Shown: positions 48,334 to 57,866, counted from the stretch's first letter. The stretch: DNA of 64,000 nucleotides from Proteus penneri (GCF_003144535.1 NZ_PHFJ01000014.1:1-64000), one strand, 5' to 3'. Notes: generated by a model from the letters alone, not told the origin. Translations and numbers: made by a program.

Positions 48334-49077
48334 TTAAGTTTTAGTTCGATATAACCATATCCCTAAAATTATCATTAAGCTAAAGAAAAAAGGTACAGCT
48401 AAAGATAGTTCTAAGAAAATAAACCGGTTAATGTTAATTCCCTGCCCTCTATTTGAGAATTGCAAAGCTAAAGGTAAAGCACATAACCCAGACAGGAAGC
48501 CTATTCCAACTAAGCGATATAATTTAATACGGTTTTCTTTTTGTATTAGATGGTCTTGTTTACGCTGATATTGAATGTATTTCCAACACAAATAAAGTAG
48601 CCCTAATGCCGAGCCTAAATGTTGTAATAATTTATAAATAGCAATCTCTTGGCTATCTGTCATTCCTTGGAATAATTGTGCCTGTAATACAGAAAAAAAT
48701 CTAACGGCAGTTCCTGTTTCATGGGTAAATGAATCCCATATAATATGTGTTATTGCGCCAATATACAGGGATAAAACAAATAGGCTCAATGTCCGAAGAT
48801 TGAATTTTAGGGGATCATATAAAGGTATGGGTGATACACATTTTAATGGATTTCTGAATAAGTAATTTAAGATAAAAACGAAGATACAAAAAGGAAATGC
48901 AGTATAAAACCAGCCCAATAAACCATGTGCTGTTGTTGCTGATTGATATAAACCAAAAGAATAGAGTAAATCAGGTGAAGTGCTTCCTATAATTAATGCA
49001 GGTAAATTAAGGTATTTACCTATTCGGGACTGTTTTATCGGGAAAACAATGGAAGGATGTGAAAAAGTCCACGGCAT
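48334..49077 (-). CDS. DUF4184 family membrane protein
   Basis: Started at the internal ATG at 49077, because family members begin MPWTFSHPSIVFP, and a GTAGAGA precedes it; the longer frame adds 14 residues. The 247-residue protein has about six membrane segments and conserved His/Asp residues: FSHP near the N terminus, IIGSTSPDLLYSFG, and GAITHIIWDSFTHETG. This pattern suggests a metal-dependent membrane hydrolase-like fold, but no activity is known for DUF4184. Confidence 0.78.
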   Translation of the reverse strand: MPWTFSHPSIVFPIKQSRIGKYLNLPALIIGSTSPDLLYSFGLYQSATTAHGLLGWFYTAFPFCIFVFILNYLFRNPLKCVSPIPLYDPLKFNLRTLSLFVLSLYIGAITHIIWDSFTHETGTAVRFFSVLQAQLFQGMTDSQEIAIYKLLQHLGSALGLLYLCWKYIQYQRKQDHLIQKENRIKLYRLVGIGFLSGLCALPLALQFSNRGQGININRFIFLELSLAVPFFFSLMIILGIWLYRTKT

Positions 49078-49303
49078 AGAAATATCTCTACATAACAAAG
49101 TTAATAACAAAATAAGCATGAGTATATCAGCAGATGAGTTAAGTTCTATCTGATATCACTATGTTCTGATAAATTTATAAAATGCACTTTAATCGTGAAA
49201 TTATGATGTTGATTTACTTGCAATTGGATCGGAAAAAATTTTGCTTAATTAGTAGGTAAAAAAATAGATAATATGATAAAAAATATAAAATTGACCTCCT
49301 TAA

Positions 49304-49341
49304 AATAGAAAAAGGTGCAATTGCACCCTCTTCTATTTTTA
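49304..49341 (-). terminator. Terminator of the DUF4139 gene
   Basis: Near-continuous hairpin GGGTGCAATTGCACC extended by TAGAAG/TTTCTA, followed on the minus strand by a CTATTTTAAGG segment. It starts about 20 bases beyond the stop. Confidence 0.75.
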
Positions 49342-49359
49342 CCGACCTGAAAAATGTAA

Positions 49360-51012
49360 TTATAGCCCCATAACTTGTCTATTTTTAGGGTAAGAAAGCG
49401 TATAATTTAATGGTAAGGATTTTTCTTGTTTTGCCCCTAACGTGATACTCCACTCTATTTCACCTGTATCTTTATCAAGTACGCCGTCTTTATAATCAGC
49501 GTTCGCCACGTTAATATTATTTTCCTGGCTAAGTGGTAATTGATCATAAATTGTCACTTTAACCGGTGTGTCATAAGTATTCCTTACTTTAATGGTATAG
49601 CTTTCTTTTTGTTCTATTGTGGTGCCAATAAAGATTGGTTCTTTTCTTATTTTTTCATTATTAATGCGACTAATTTGAATGTTTTTATCTATTCCAAGCG
49701 GAATATTAAGTAATTCTGTTAATTCATTAGTATTAATATAAGTATTACCTACAAAGCTATTCATATAGTAGATATTCGCACGACCATTGAGTAAGTTTAA
49801 ATTTTCCCAATCTTTTACTTCAGCTTGTAAATAGACTTCTTCAACTAATTTTGGTGTGGTTAAATAGCGATAATCTGCAGTAACTTCTTTTTGATTAATC
49901 ACTAATGTATTAGTCTCTGTGCTATTTTTTAAGGTGTAAGGTAACGCGATGGTGTGACTTAAATTAATACCATTGTTATTTGTTGTTACATATCTTGTTA
50001 CGCCTTTATTTAATTGTTTTTCATAGCTTTCCTCTCCCATTAATGCTGGGGATGGCACTACTGGAGCTGCCATATCCATGCTCATACTTTTGCTTCTAAA
50101 TTTCGCATTATCATTATAAAGAGCGAGATACCAAGGTGATAAAGTTGGTGCAGTAATATTAAGTGATGGATTAGTTGATGTTAAAACCAATTTTACTTTA
50201 TCCCAATTTAGACCTGTATTTTGAATAACATCTGCTTTGTAGGTGAGTAATATCGGCTTACCCATTCCTTGGCTTCGAATATCATAAGCGGGCGACCACC
50301 CTGCATCTGGTGTTATATAAGAAATACGCATTTTACTGGTTAGATTTTTTGATGTACCTAAAGATAGAACAATTTGTGTTTTCTCTTTGGCAATAATAGG
50401 CATATCAATTTCTAATTGTCGGCTTAATTCTTCAAGTTTTTCTGTCAGTTCAGCAATTTCTTCACGTGCCATTTTTTGCTGATTTAAAATAGATGTCATT
50501 TTTTTGCTAATAAAATCAAATTTTTGTGATGATTGTTCTAATGACTGAGTTTCGCCATAACCAAAAAAAGATTGATCTTTTAGTAAGGCAATTTGTTCAT
50601 CGCCCACATTAATATTGATGTTGAGCTCTTCAATTCTCTTGTTAAGATCTCTCTGCTTTTCCATCAATACGGTAATTGCAGAAGGATAACTAGGGGCAAT
50701 AGGAATTTTTTTAACGTTAATTGTGTTAATAACTACATCGTCATTATCAAGGCTAATTGATAAGCTCTTAGGATCAATATTATTTGCAACATTGGATAAA
50801 ACAACTTCACTTTGCCCTGCAGGCAAATTGAGCGTTGTACTATTTTCAAGCTCTGCGCCTCGTAAGAAAATAGTGGCTTGATTAAGTTTTACATCTTGAT
50901 AAAGCGCTTTAGTTAGCTCTGCTGAGTTAGGTTCATTAGCCAAAGCGTTAGATGTACTAATAATTGATAATATAAAAAGTGACAGAGTGAGTTTATTAGG
51001 TTTAATCATCAT
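49360..51012 (-). CDS. Exported DUF4139 protein with coiled coil
   Basis: About 550 residues. The start at 51012 (MMIKPNKLTLSLFILSI) is favoured as a clean signal peptide with cleavage after SNALA; an in-frame ATG 15 bases upstream is also possible, and no strong ribosome site decides between them. An N-terminal DUF4140-like beta domain (AELENSTTLNLPAGQSEVVLSN in part) is followed by a coiled coil at about residues 115-215 with Glu/Lys heptads. The C-terminal DUF4139 domain holds MRISYITPDAGWSPAYDIRS and VKVTIYDQLPLSQENNINV. Such proteins are called mucoidy-inhibitor-like from one case; the function is unknown. It is presumably periplasmic. Confidence 0.82.
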   Translation of the reverse strand: MMIKPNKLTLSLFILSIISTSNALANEPNSAELTKALYQDVKLNQATIFLRGAELENSTTLNLPAGQSEVVLSNVANNIDPKSLSISLDNDDVVINTINVKKIPIAPSYPSAITVLMEKQRDLNKRIEELNININVGDEQIALLKDQSFFGYGETQSLEQSSQKFDFISKKMTSILNQQKMAREEIAELTEKLEELSRQLEIDMPIIAKEKTQIVLSLGTSKNLTSKMRISYITPDAGWSPAYDIRSQGMGKPILLTYKADVIQNTGLNWDKVKLVLTSTNPSLNITAPTLSPWYLALYNDNAKFRSKSMSMDMAAPVVPSPALMGEESYEKQLNKGVTRYVTTNNNGINLSHTIALPYTLKNSTETNTLVINQKEVTADYRYLTTPKLVEEVYLQAEVKDWENLNLLNGRANIYYMNSFVGNTYINTNELTELLNIPLGIDKNIQISRINNEKIRKEPIFIGTTIEQKESYTIKVRNTYDTPVKVTIYDQLPLSQENNINVANADYKDGVLDKDTGEIEWSITLGAKQEKSLPLNYTLSYPKNRQVMGL

Positions 51013-51629
51013 TTTTATTCTATCCATAGTTGATGAACAGTGTTGTCAGGATGCTAAATAAGAATGCACTATTGCATAAGTATATTGAGATAGTATTGCA
51101 TCTCTAATCATTTAGATAACAGAATAAACCGAAAGAAAAAATGGCATAAGAATATAAAAAATACGATAAAACAGAGTGTTACTGCATTAGACAGAATAAT
51201 CATTATAAATAATCAAGACTATCTTAGTAATGGTGAAAGGTTTAGTAGTTATTTGGTCTTAATTAGTCCTGTTTGGATAAAGATCATAACCCCCCGTAAA
51301 ACGGGTAGTTTGCTCTTACCCTATAAGGGTTTGTTACCAACTGTGCCTAAATAATGAAAAGCTTGTTCAAATTTAATTGACCAAGCCTTTTTTATTTATG
51401 TCTATGAGTATAATGTTTTTATTCAGATAGATTAATTTCTGATGTTTAATCTGGTAAGTTTTGAATATAATTCCATTAAGCCTCTTTATCTAAACTTAAT
51501 ATATTAGTTTCGACGATATGTTCAAAGGAAACATAACTCTTCACCTTGTCACTAAAATCGTCTTTGTTATGATTGGTTGAGATATTTTTTTGAGAAGAAA
51601 TAAAACTCTACTATCTAGTATAGGAAAAT
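51013..51629. other. Non-coding region with hairpins left of the repeat-protein gene
   Basis: About 600 bases with no supported coding frame. The middle holds two compact hairpins and a third terminator-like stem (51292-51397, listed separately). The rest is plain AT-rich sequence, including the promoter side of the DUF4139 gene. Confidence 0.6.
51292..51397. repeat. Cluster of three hairpins, possible IS200/IS605-type end remnant
   Basis: In order: CCCGT-AAA-ACGGG (51295-51305 region), ACCCTATAAGGGT (about 51318-51330) and AAGCTTG/CAAGCCTT with a following T7 run (51359-51396). Small subterminal hairpins of this kind bound IS200/IS605 elements, but no transposase is present. The third stem is also a good plus-strand terminator, though no plus-strand gene ends nearby. 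Confidence 0.4.
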
Positions 51630-54560
51630 TTAAATAAATTGATTATCTTTAGCTAATTTTTTCTCAAGGTCATTAAAAGCATTTAATTTTTCTTTTAGAG
51701 ATATTTTATTATTAAAAAATAAATCATGGAATTCTTCCTTTTCTAATAAAGAAACGAATTCTTCGGATTCTATATTTAAATTATATTCTTTTTTTAACCG
51801 AAGATAATTATTTTTTAATGTTGTTAACACTTCATAATGTTTATTATTTTCATCATTTATTACTGAATAAATAAATCTTAGTTGATTTATTTTATTATTT
51901 ACATCAATAGCCGATTCTTCTGAGTGATATTCTATATTCTCCACTATTATGGGGTGAAATTTTCTTCGTTGATCTACTTCATCATTATCTATATCATAAT
52001 TAATGTTATTAATATCTATTCCAGATTTAGAAAAGATTTCTTCTTTATAATAAGATTTATTTTTGTCAATATAATCATTTATTAACTTATTATAATTATT
52101 ATATAGAGATTTATTAGAGTAATTATCGCTTAAATAAGTCACCATTAAATCTTCATTTAACTCTATATTATTACTAGGTTTTTCTAATTCTAGAATAATA
52201 TCAAGTTTATTTTTTCCATTATAAAAAGTACTTAAATTATTCAAGTGGGATAAATCTTTGTTCGTTTTTATTTTAATTAAATCAATTATTTTTCCAACGG
52301 AATTGGGTTTAACTTTTAATGTTAGTGAAGAATGATCAACTTGTATTCTGGTTTCTTTATTAACAAGAGTATAAATTTCTAAGTTATTCATTATGCTATA
52401 AATAAATTCTATTTTTTCAGAATCTGAAGGGCTTTCGTTAACTTTAAGAAAATCCTCATATAAGTTTTCATATAAATCACTTTTAACATATTTATTTAAT
52501 TTTTCAATAAACTCGTTTTGTTTTTTTTCATCAGCAAGTATTGTTTTATTTTTTTTGTCTATTTCTATTATCTTTTTTAATAGAGTGGCTTTATCTTGTC
52601 TATCTGATGACTTTAATTTATCATAAATTTCATCACTTAATTTTACATTGGTTGATATTATTTTAGAATTTATATTTTCTTCTAAACCATTATTTGAATC
52701 TTTTTTTATAAAAAAATCAATAGTATCATCATTAATATTAAAATCTAAAATATTTTCATTTAAGTCTAATTTTAAATTTTCAAAATATTTTATTTTTTCA
52801 ATATCGGTTAAATTATTATCATTAAAGAATAAAGAGATATAGTTATTAGCTACCAATTTTTTATCATTTGATTTTTCTATTAATTTATTATAAGTATCAG
52901 CTATGTTTTTTAACTCACTATAATAAGGATGGGATTTATTACTTATAACTGAATATAAAAATTTTAATTCAGTTTGTTCCATCATATAACGATTTAATTT
53001 ATCATTAAATAGATTACTAATATATTTAATAAATTTATCTTTTAATATAATGTTATTTTCTTTCAATAAAGTTTCATCTTCATTTAATTTATAGGTACAT
53101 TTAACATCATCCATTAAACCATTCACATAAGAAATAAATAACTTTTTATTATTAACCGCTTTTAATATAAAGTTAGCAATTAGATCATTATCTAATTCAA
53201 AGACTTTTGATGAATTAGACTTGCGTATTATTTCTGATAAAATTAATAGTTTGTCAGTAATGTTAATGCCAAATCTAAAACTATCATTGTCGATATCATT
53301 TAAAAATGAGTAATTGTTTTTTGTTTTAAAGTTTACGAGTTCAACATTCTCGTTATTCTTTCCATAAATGATTAATTTTATAGAGGTATCATCAATGATG
53401 ATATTTGTTTTACCTAACCCACTACTGTCTATTTTTGATAATAAAAATTTAATAATTTCTATCTTTAAATTATCTGAAGCCTCTTTCTTATCTATTAAAT
53501 AGTTTATAAATATTGTATAATTTTCTCCTATTCCCCCGATATTATGTAAAATTTTATTTATTTCCTTATAATTTAATTCTGAGTTTTCGATTTCTTTGGT
53601 TAGTAATCTCTCTGTTATTTCATTTTTAGTCACTTGGATAAGGTTAATATTTTTTTCATATATAGATGTGTATTTTAAATTATTTATATTTTCAAAATGT
53701 TGCTTTTCAAAATTTTCTAATGTTTCTAATAGTAGTGTTTTATTTTTAATTTCTTCATTTATAGTATCGTTTAATGTGATTTTATTTTCAATAAGCCTAT
53801 TTTTATTGTATTCATGCTCTGTTAATTCTTTCATTTCATTTATAAAATCATCAAAATCACTCTTTATAATAAGCTTACCAATACTTAATGTTATTTCATT
53901 ATTATTATCTATATTTAATGAGAAGAATTTTTGATATTCATCCTTGGCGATACCTTTGAGTAAATTAAATGTTTTGATCTTTTCACCAATGGAGATACTT
54001 GATTCTTCTTTATTAGAGAAAAGATCTTTTAAGCACTGAATAGTATCAATGTTTTCATATTCTTTAAATATATAATTAATGTTTTCATATCTTATATTTT
54101 TAAAGTTGTGTTTTTTTTCATCGTTTACTTTGTCAGTGATAAGATTAAAATATTCCTCGTTTATATATTTAATTACATCGCATAGTTTGCTATCATATTT
54201 TATGATTTTTTTATTTTTTATGTTTTTTATAATGTGTTTTGAGATTTCTTCGGTAGAGAAGTCATATTGAATACCATTATTTTTTTCTACTCTATCCATA
54301 ACTATACTGTCAATTATTTTATCTAAGCTAAAAGTGGCTTTCTCTTTATTAAAAATATAAAAAGTAATTTTTTTATCATAAAAAGATAGACCAAAAGAAT
54401 GTTTATAATTATCCCCAGTAATATCTTTTAATTTATTATATTTATCTAATTTTTCTAGAAGGGATACATTAGGATTATAATATATGTCATATATTAAATT
54501 TAAAGCGGTTTTTTCTTTATTTTTACTAAAAAAATCTTTAAATTTATCTATATATGACAT
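51630..54560 (-). CDS. Large AT-rich repeat protein of unknown function
   Basis: An uninterrupted 976-residue frame in DNA far richer in A/T than the rest of the window, with codons dominated by AAA, AAT, ATA, TTA and GAA. It has no signal peptide, membrane segment or Cys-rich motif. The protein is mostly Asn, Lys, Ile, Leu, Asp and Glu and is probably helical. Internal repeats are visible. A motif with N-x(3-6)-[SL]-x-EK[LI]-x2-[YF]-[NE]-x-L-[KE] occurs near residues 29-44, 183-202, 581-597 and 949-966. A second, [LF]-x2-[DE]-x(6-9)-NKK-[LI]-x3-Y-like, occurs near 100-123, 455-479 and 798-822. A third, [EQ]L[KR]F[LI]YSVI, occurs at 531-539 and 893-901. The last copy is cut short by the stop. 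Composition suggests transfer from an AT-rich source. I recognise no family. Confidence 0.8.
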   Translation of the reverse strand: MSYIDKFKDFFSKNKEKTALNLIYDIYYNPNVSLLEKLDKYNKLKDITGDNYKHSFGLSFYDKKITFYIFNKEKATFSLDKIIDSIVMDRVEKNNGIQYDFSTEEISKHIIKNIKNKKIIKYDSKLCDVIKYINEEYFNLITDKVNDEKKHNFKNIRYENINYIFKEYENIDTIQCLKDLFSNKEESSISIGEKIKTFNLLKGIAKDEYQKFFSLNIDNNNEITLSIGKLIIKSDFDDFINEMKELTEHEYNKNRLIENKITLNDTINEEIKNKTLLLETLENFEKQHFENINNLKYTSIYEKNINLIQVTKNEITERLLTKEIENSELNYKEINKILHNIGGIGENYTIFINYLIDKKEASDNLKIEIIKFLLSKIDSSGLGKTNIIIDDTSIKLIIYGKNNENVELVNFKTKNNYSFLNDIDNDSFRFGINITDKLLILSEIIRKSNSSKVFELDNDLIANFILKAVNNKKLFISYVNGLMDDVKCTYKLNEDETLLKENNIILKDKFIKYISNLFNDKLNRYMMEQTELKFLYSVISNKSHPYYSELKNIADTYNKLIEKSNDKKLVANNYISLFFNDNNLTDIEKIKYFENLKLDLNENILDFNINDDTIDFFIKKDSNNGLEENINSKIISTNVKLSDEIYDKLKSSDRQDKATLLKKIIEIDKKNKTILADEKKQNEFIEKLNKYVKSDLYENLYEDFLKVNESPSDSEKIEFIYSIMNNLEIYTLVNKETRIQVDHSSLTLKVKPNSVGKIIDLIKIKTNKDLSHLNNLSTFYNGKNKLDIILELEKPSNNIELNEDLMVTYLSDNYSNKSLYNNYNKLINDYIDKNKSYYKEEIFSKSGIDINNINYDIDNDEVDQRRKFHPIIVENIEYHSEESAIDVNNKINQLRFIYSVINDENNKHYEVLTTLKNNYLRLKKEYNLNIESEEFVSLLEKEEFHDLFFNNKISLKEKLNAFNDLEKKLAKDNQFI

Positions 54561-54760
54561 GATGTCATCTGTTTTTTTTCAATTGAAAGTTGATCTATTT
54601 TATTTTGTTTGATATAGGTTCTGTTTATATATAATTTATTCATAATAGCCTAAAATAAAGATTGTATAATATAATAAAGTTAATTAATTTTTAAAAATGA
54701 ATATATAAAATATCATCCATTTCATTACTTTCACTTAAAATACATGGCTATTTTTATTGA

Positions 54761-54823
54761 AGTGGGGTGATAGTCGCAGCTATTGGAGCACCTGCGTTAA
54801 TTTGGTCTAGTCGAAAAAAATGA
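54761..54823 (+). pseudogene. 3' remnant of a FecCD-type iron-siderophore permease gene
   Basis: A plus-strand frame between two stop codons reads SGVIVAAIGAPALIWSSRKK and then stops. This resembles the C terminus of FecCD/BtuC-family permeases, which end in a pattern like PVGV-TA-IGAP-FIWLLR. Only 20 residues survive, with a stop just upstream. The short length makes this a moderate-confidence call. Confidence 0.45.
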
Positions 54824-54897
54824 GAACCCAAGATCAGCTTTCTATTAAATTACACGAAAAGCTCAGCTAAGTAACAAATTCATTTTTGCCATAATAA

Positions 54898-54925
54898 AAA
54901 GGCAGTTTAAAAGCAAACTGCCTAG
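54898..54925 (-). terminator. Terminator of the exported amidohydrolase gene
   Basis: AGGCAGTTT and AAACTGCCT arms, followed on the minus strand by TTTTTATTAT, 26 bases beyond the stop. Confidence 0.88.
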
Positions 54926-54949
54926 GATCAAGATGTTTGTTATCAATTT

Positions 54950-56350
54950 TTATTTAACAACTTCACCGCTGTCGATAACAGTTTTACGTACTTTATCAGA
55001 GAAATCTTGTGCCTCTTTAATAATCGCTTTCTCATCAACTGTTAATAGTTGGCGATCTTCCATTAAGATTTTTCCATCTACAATGGTGTGGCGAACATTA
55101 CTGCCATTTGCACCATACACTAATGCCGCATAAGGGCTATACATAGGCACCATATTAGGTGATTTAGTATCAACAACGATAATATCTGCTAGTTTGCCTG
55201 ATTCTAATGAGCCCAATTTATCTTCCATATGCAAGACTTTCGCCGAACCCATTGTCGCCAATTCTACAACAGTTAATGGTGGCATAGCAGCACGATCTTT
55301 ATTCTCTAATTTATGGATTTTACCTACAAGATTGAGTTCGTTCATGGTTGTTAGCGTATTACTCGACATTGGGCCATCAGTCCCTAAACCGACACGGACA
55401 CCTTTCTCTAGCATCGCGACGACAGGCGCTACACCTTTCGCTGATTTAGTATTTGCACTGATATTATGAGCAACACCAACATCATATTTTTTCAGTAAAT
55501 CAATATCTTTATCATCCACCATAATTGCATGAGCCGCGATAACTTTATTATTTAACGCTCCGATATCTGCCATATATTGAACAGGGCTTTTACCTCCTGT
55601 ACGTTTGGCGATTTCTTCTTTTTCACGATCAGTTTCAGCTAAATGGATCATAACAGGAACATCAAGTTCTATTGATAATTTAGCAATTTTCTGAAGGTTT
55701 TCTGTGGTGTTTGTATAAGGAGCATGTGGAGCAAATGCAGGGGTAATACGAGGGTGATCTTTATATTCTTTAATAAAGTTTACTGCATATTGGATACCCT
55801 CTTCAGGTGTTTTTGCATCGGCAACAGGGAAATTAATCACAGATTCGCCTAATACCGCTCGATTCCCCATTTTATCAACCGTTTTGGCGACTTCATCTTC
55901 AAAATAATACATATCAACGTAAGTTGTTACGCCACCTTTTACCATTTCGATATTTGCTAGATCAGCACCCACTCTGACCATTTCACGAGAAACCATTTTG
56001 CTTTCAAGTGGGAAAATATAACGATGAAGTCGATCTGGCACATCATCGGCTAATGAACGAAATACAGTCATTGATCCGTGAGTATGGGTGTTAATTAAAC
56101 CTGGCATTACAATATCACCATCTACATCTAATACTTTATTAGCTTGATATTCTTTGGAAAGCTCAGGGCCACCAACGGCAATAATTTTATTTTCTTTTAC
56201 GACAACAGTACCCTGTTCAATGATTTTATTTTGCTGATCCATAGTCAGAACTGTGCCGTCAACTATCATCAAATCAGCTTGTTTTGTCGCGTAACTAGAA
56301 AATGAGATCGCCATTACAGCCAAAGCAAGCATAGATTTAGAAAATGACAT
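54950..56350 (-). CDS. Exported amidohydrolase of the MTA/SAH deaminase family
   Basis: The start at 56350 is chosen because GAGAGG lies 5-6 bases upstream and it opens a signal peptide, MSFSKSMLALAVMAISFSSYA, with cleavage near residue 21; the frame itself extends 52 codons further upstream without support. The mature part is a complete cytosine-deaminase-like amidohydrolase. Visible are GLINTHTHGSMTVFR (metal His pair), APHAPYTNT, MIHLAETDREKEE (His and Glu), AAHAIMVDD (His) and GLGTDGPMSSN (metal Asp). Relatives deaminate S-adenosylhomocysteine, methylthioadenosine or triazines in the cytosol. Export is unusual, implying a periplasmic substrate. The ligand cannot be deduced. It is divergent from the TerA-like gene. 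Confidence 0.85.
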   Translation of the reverse strand: MSFSKSMLALAVMAISFSSYATKQADLMIVDGTVLTMDQQNKIIEQGTVVVKENKIIAVGGPELSKEYQANKVLDVDGDIVMPGLINTHTHGSMTVFRSLADDVPDRLHRYIFPLESKMVSREMVRVGADLANIEMVKGGVTTYVDMYYFEDEVAKTVDKMGNRAVLGESVINFPVADAKTPEEGIQYAVNFIKEYKDHPRITPAFAPHAPYTNTTENLQKIAKLSIELDVPVMIHLAETDREKEEIAKRTGGKSPVQYMADIGALNNKVIAAHAIMVDDKDIDLLKKYDVGVAHNISANTKSAKGVAPVVAMLEKGVRVGLGTDGPMSSNTLTTMNELNLVGKIHKLENKDRAAMPPLTVVELATMGSAKVLHMEDKLGSLESGKLADIIVVDTKSPNMVPMYSPYAALVYGANGSNVRHTIVDGKILMEDRQLLTVDEKAIIKEAQDFSDKVRKTVIDSGEVVK

Positions 56351-56521
56351 CATTACCTCTCGTCTTGATGGGAAAATTTCCTTAAGATTATAAATAAATT
56401 CATTGGCTTTTGATATCAATTGAAAGTGAATGTGATCACCGAATAAATAATTAATTAAGATTATTATTACATTGTGGCTTAAATTTTTTGCAGTTAGTCT
56501 TATCAATCAAGGAGCGGTATT

Positions 56522-57763
56522 ATGAGTAAAACGTTGCAACCTGGTGAAAATACATCACTTAACGAAAATAAAGGACAAGTTAAAGTTTCTCATGCTGTAG
56601 GCGATAATCTTGATATTAATCTGACTGCATTTTTAGTAACAGGATCAGGAAAAGTCGTTAATGACGAGGATATGGTTTTCTTCAATGCGCCTCATCATGC
56701 TTCTGGTTCTGCTTCATTTATTTCACCGATAACCCAAGGCTCAACAGTTATTCATAGTATTGATTTTGATTTTTCTCGTTTACCTTCAAATATTACTAAA
56801 ATAGCCATCACATTAACGCAAGATGGCAGTGCTGGCGGTTTTGCTATTGTTCAGCAGTTAAAAGCACACGTGTTGCTAAATAATGAAATTATTGAGTTAG
56901 CACCAAGCCAGTTTTCACAAGAGACAGGTATTATCGTTTTAGAGCTTTATGTTAGAAATGGTCAAAATAAAGTTCGTTCTGTTTGGCAAGGTTTTGCTTC
57001 TGGGCTTGCTGGTTTATGTAACCTTTATGGCGTTGAAGTTGAAGAGCCTGCCCCCGTTATTGCACCAGTGTCAACACCACCTGTTAATATACAAAAAAGT
57101 GTGGTGAAACTGACAAAACCAGATAGTAGCCACCGTGTTTCTTTACTAAAAGGGAGTGATGCACCTAAGCGCATTTTAGTCAGTGCAACGTGGATAGATA
57201 ATGGTGATGGTAAGGATAACGATGATTTAGATCTTCGTGTGGGTATTTTGCGCCCCAATGGTCAAATGTCTATTATTCAAGCTCCAGATAAAAGTGGTGC
57301 TTTTAATTCAGATCCTTTTGTTTTCCATACTGGTGATGTGGTCAGTGTTAGTCAAGATCAGCCCGGCTGTGAAACAGTTGAAATAAACCCTGCTATTTCT
57401 CAATTAATGGGCGGAAAAGTGGCATTAGTTTGTAGTGTTTACTCTGCTATTAGTAATGGTTGTGTTTCTGTTGCTTCATTAAAACCAACAATGCGCATGG
57501 AGTATGGTAATCAAATCGTTGAGTGCTCTTGTGAATACAAAAAAGGCTTTTTCAATAATATGATTTACACCTATGTCATTGGTATTATTGAAATCGATCA
57601 AGACAGTATTACGTTAAAACCTTCAGGGGTGACATCAAGAGCAGGCAGTGAAGCCACTCCTTGGTTAACTCGTATTGGTGATGAGCTTAAATTAACGATG
57701 GATGGCCCTCATGTTTTTAAAGGGAAGAAACCGAGTATTTTAGGTACAAAGCGTTATGTCTGA
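56522..57763 (+). CDS. TerA/TerD-type tellurium-resistance family protein
   Basis: A 413-residue protein with two TerD-like beta domains. The first (residues about 1-170) starts MSKTLQPGENTSLNENKG and has the family's FLVTGSGKVVNDEDMVFFNAP followed by VIHSIDFDFSRLPSNITKIAI. The second (about residues 195-413) has WIDNGDGKDNDDLDLRVGIL, a calcium-binding acidic loop, with FHTGDVVSVSQ and a beta-rich C terminus. This two-domain order is that of TerA in ter operons (terZABCDEF). None of the other ter genes is adjacent, so a tellurite role is unlikely to be complete here. A ribosome site (AAGGAGCGG) precedes the ATG. Confidence 0.82.
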   Translation: MSKTLQPGENTSLNENKGQVKVSHAVGDNLDINLTAFLVTGSGKVVNDEDMVFFNAPHHASGSASFISPITQGSTVIHSIDFDFSRLPSNITKIAITLTQDGSAGGFAIVQQLKAHVLLNNEIIELAPSQFSQETGIIVLELYVRNGQNKVRSVWQGFASGLAGLCNLYGVEVEEPAPVIAPVSTPPVNIQKSVVKLTKPDSSHRVSLLKGSDAPKRILVSATWIDNGDGKDNDDLDLRVGILRPNGQMSIIQAPDKSGAFNSDPFVFHTGDVVSVSQDQPGCETVEINPAISQLMGGKVALVCSVYSAISNGCVSVASLKPTMRMEYGNQIVECSCEYKKGFFNNMIYTYVIGIIEIDQDSITLKPSGVTSRAGSEATPWLTRIGDELKLTMDGPHVFKGKKPSILGTKRYV

Positions 57764-57807
57764 GCTCATTCTAAAAAAGAAATAAGATAAAGTTTATCTT
57801 AAGGAAG

Positions 57808-57838
57808 AACGGGCAATAATGACTATGCCCGTTTGTCG
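57808..57838. terminator. Bidirectional terminator between the TerA-like gene and yaiI
   Basis: AACGGGCA and TGCCCGTT arms between convergent genes, with a T-rich plus-side flank. Confidence 0.75.
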
Positions 57839-57866
57839 TTTATTTAACGCGTTTAGTTCTGAGTAA

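Larger units (their letters stand above)
54561..54949. other. Intergenic region with a degenerate coding remnant
   Basis: About 390 bases. It holds the upstream region of the repeat-protein gene (very AT-rich, 54561-54720), the FecCD-like fragment at 54761-54823, and the terminator of the exported amidohydrolase gene at 54898-54925. Confidence 0.6.

Noticed and set aside
53596-53934. Plus-strand hydrophobic frames within the repeat-protein gene
   Set aside because: They are the complement of a Lys/Asn/Glu-rich, AT-rich gene, which always gives Phe/Ile/Ser-rich shadows; no ribosome sites.
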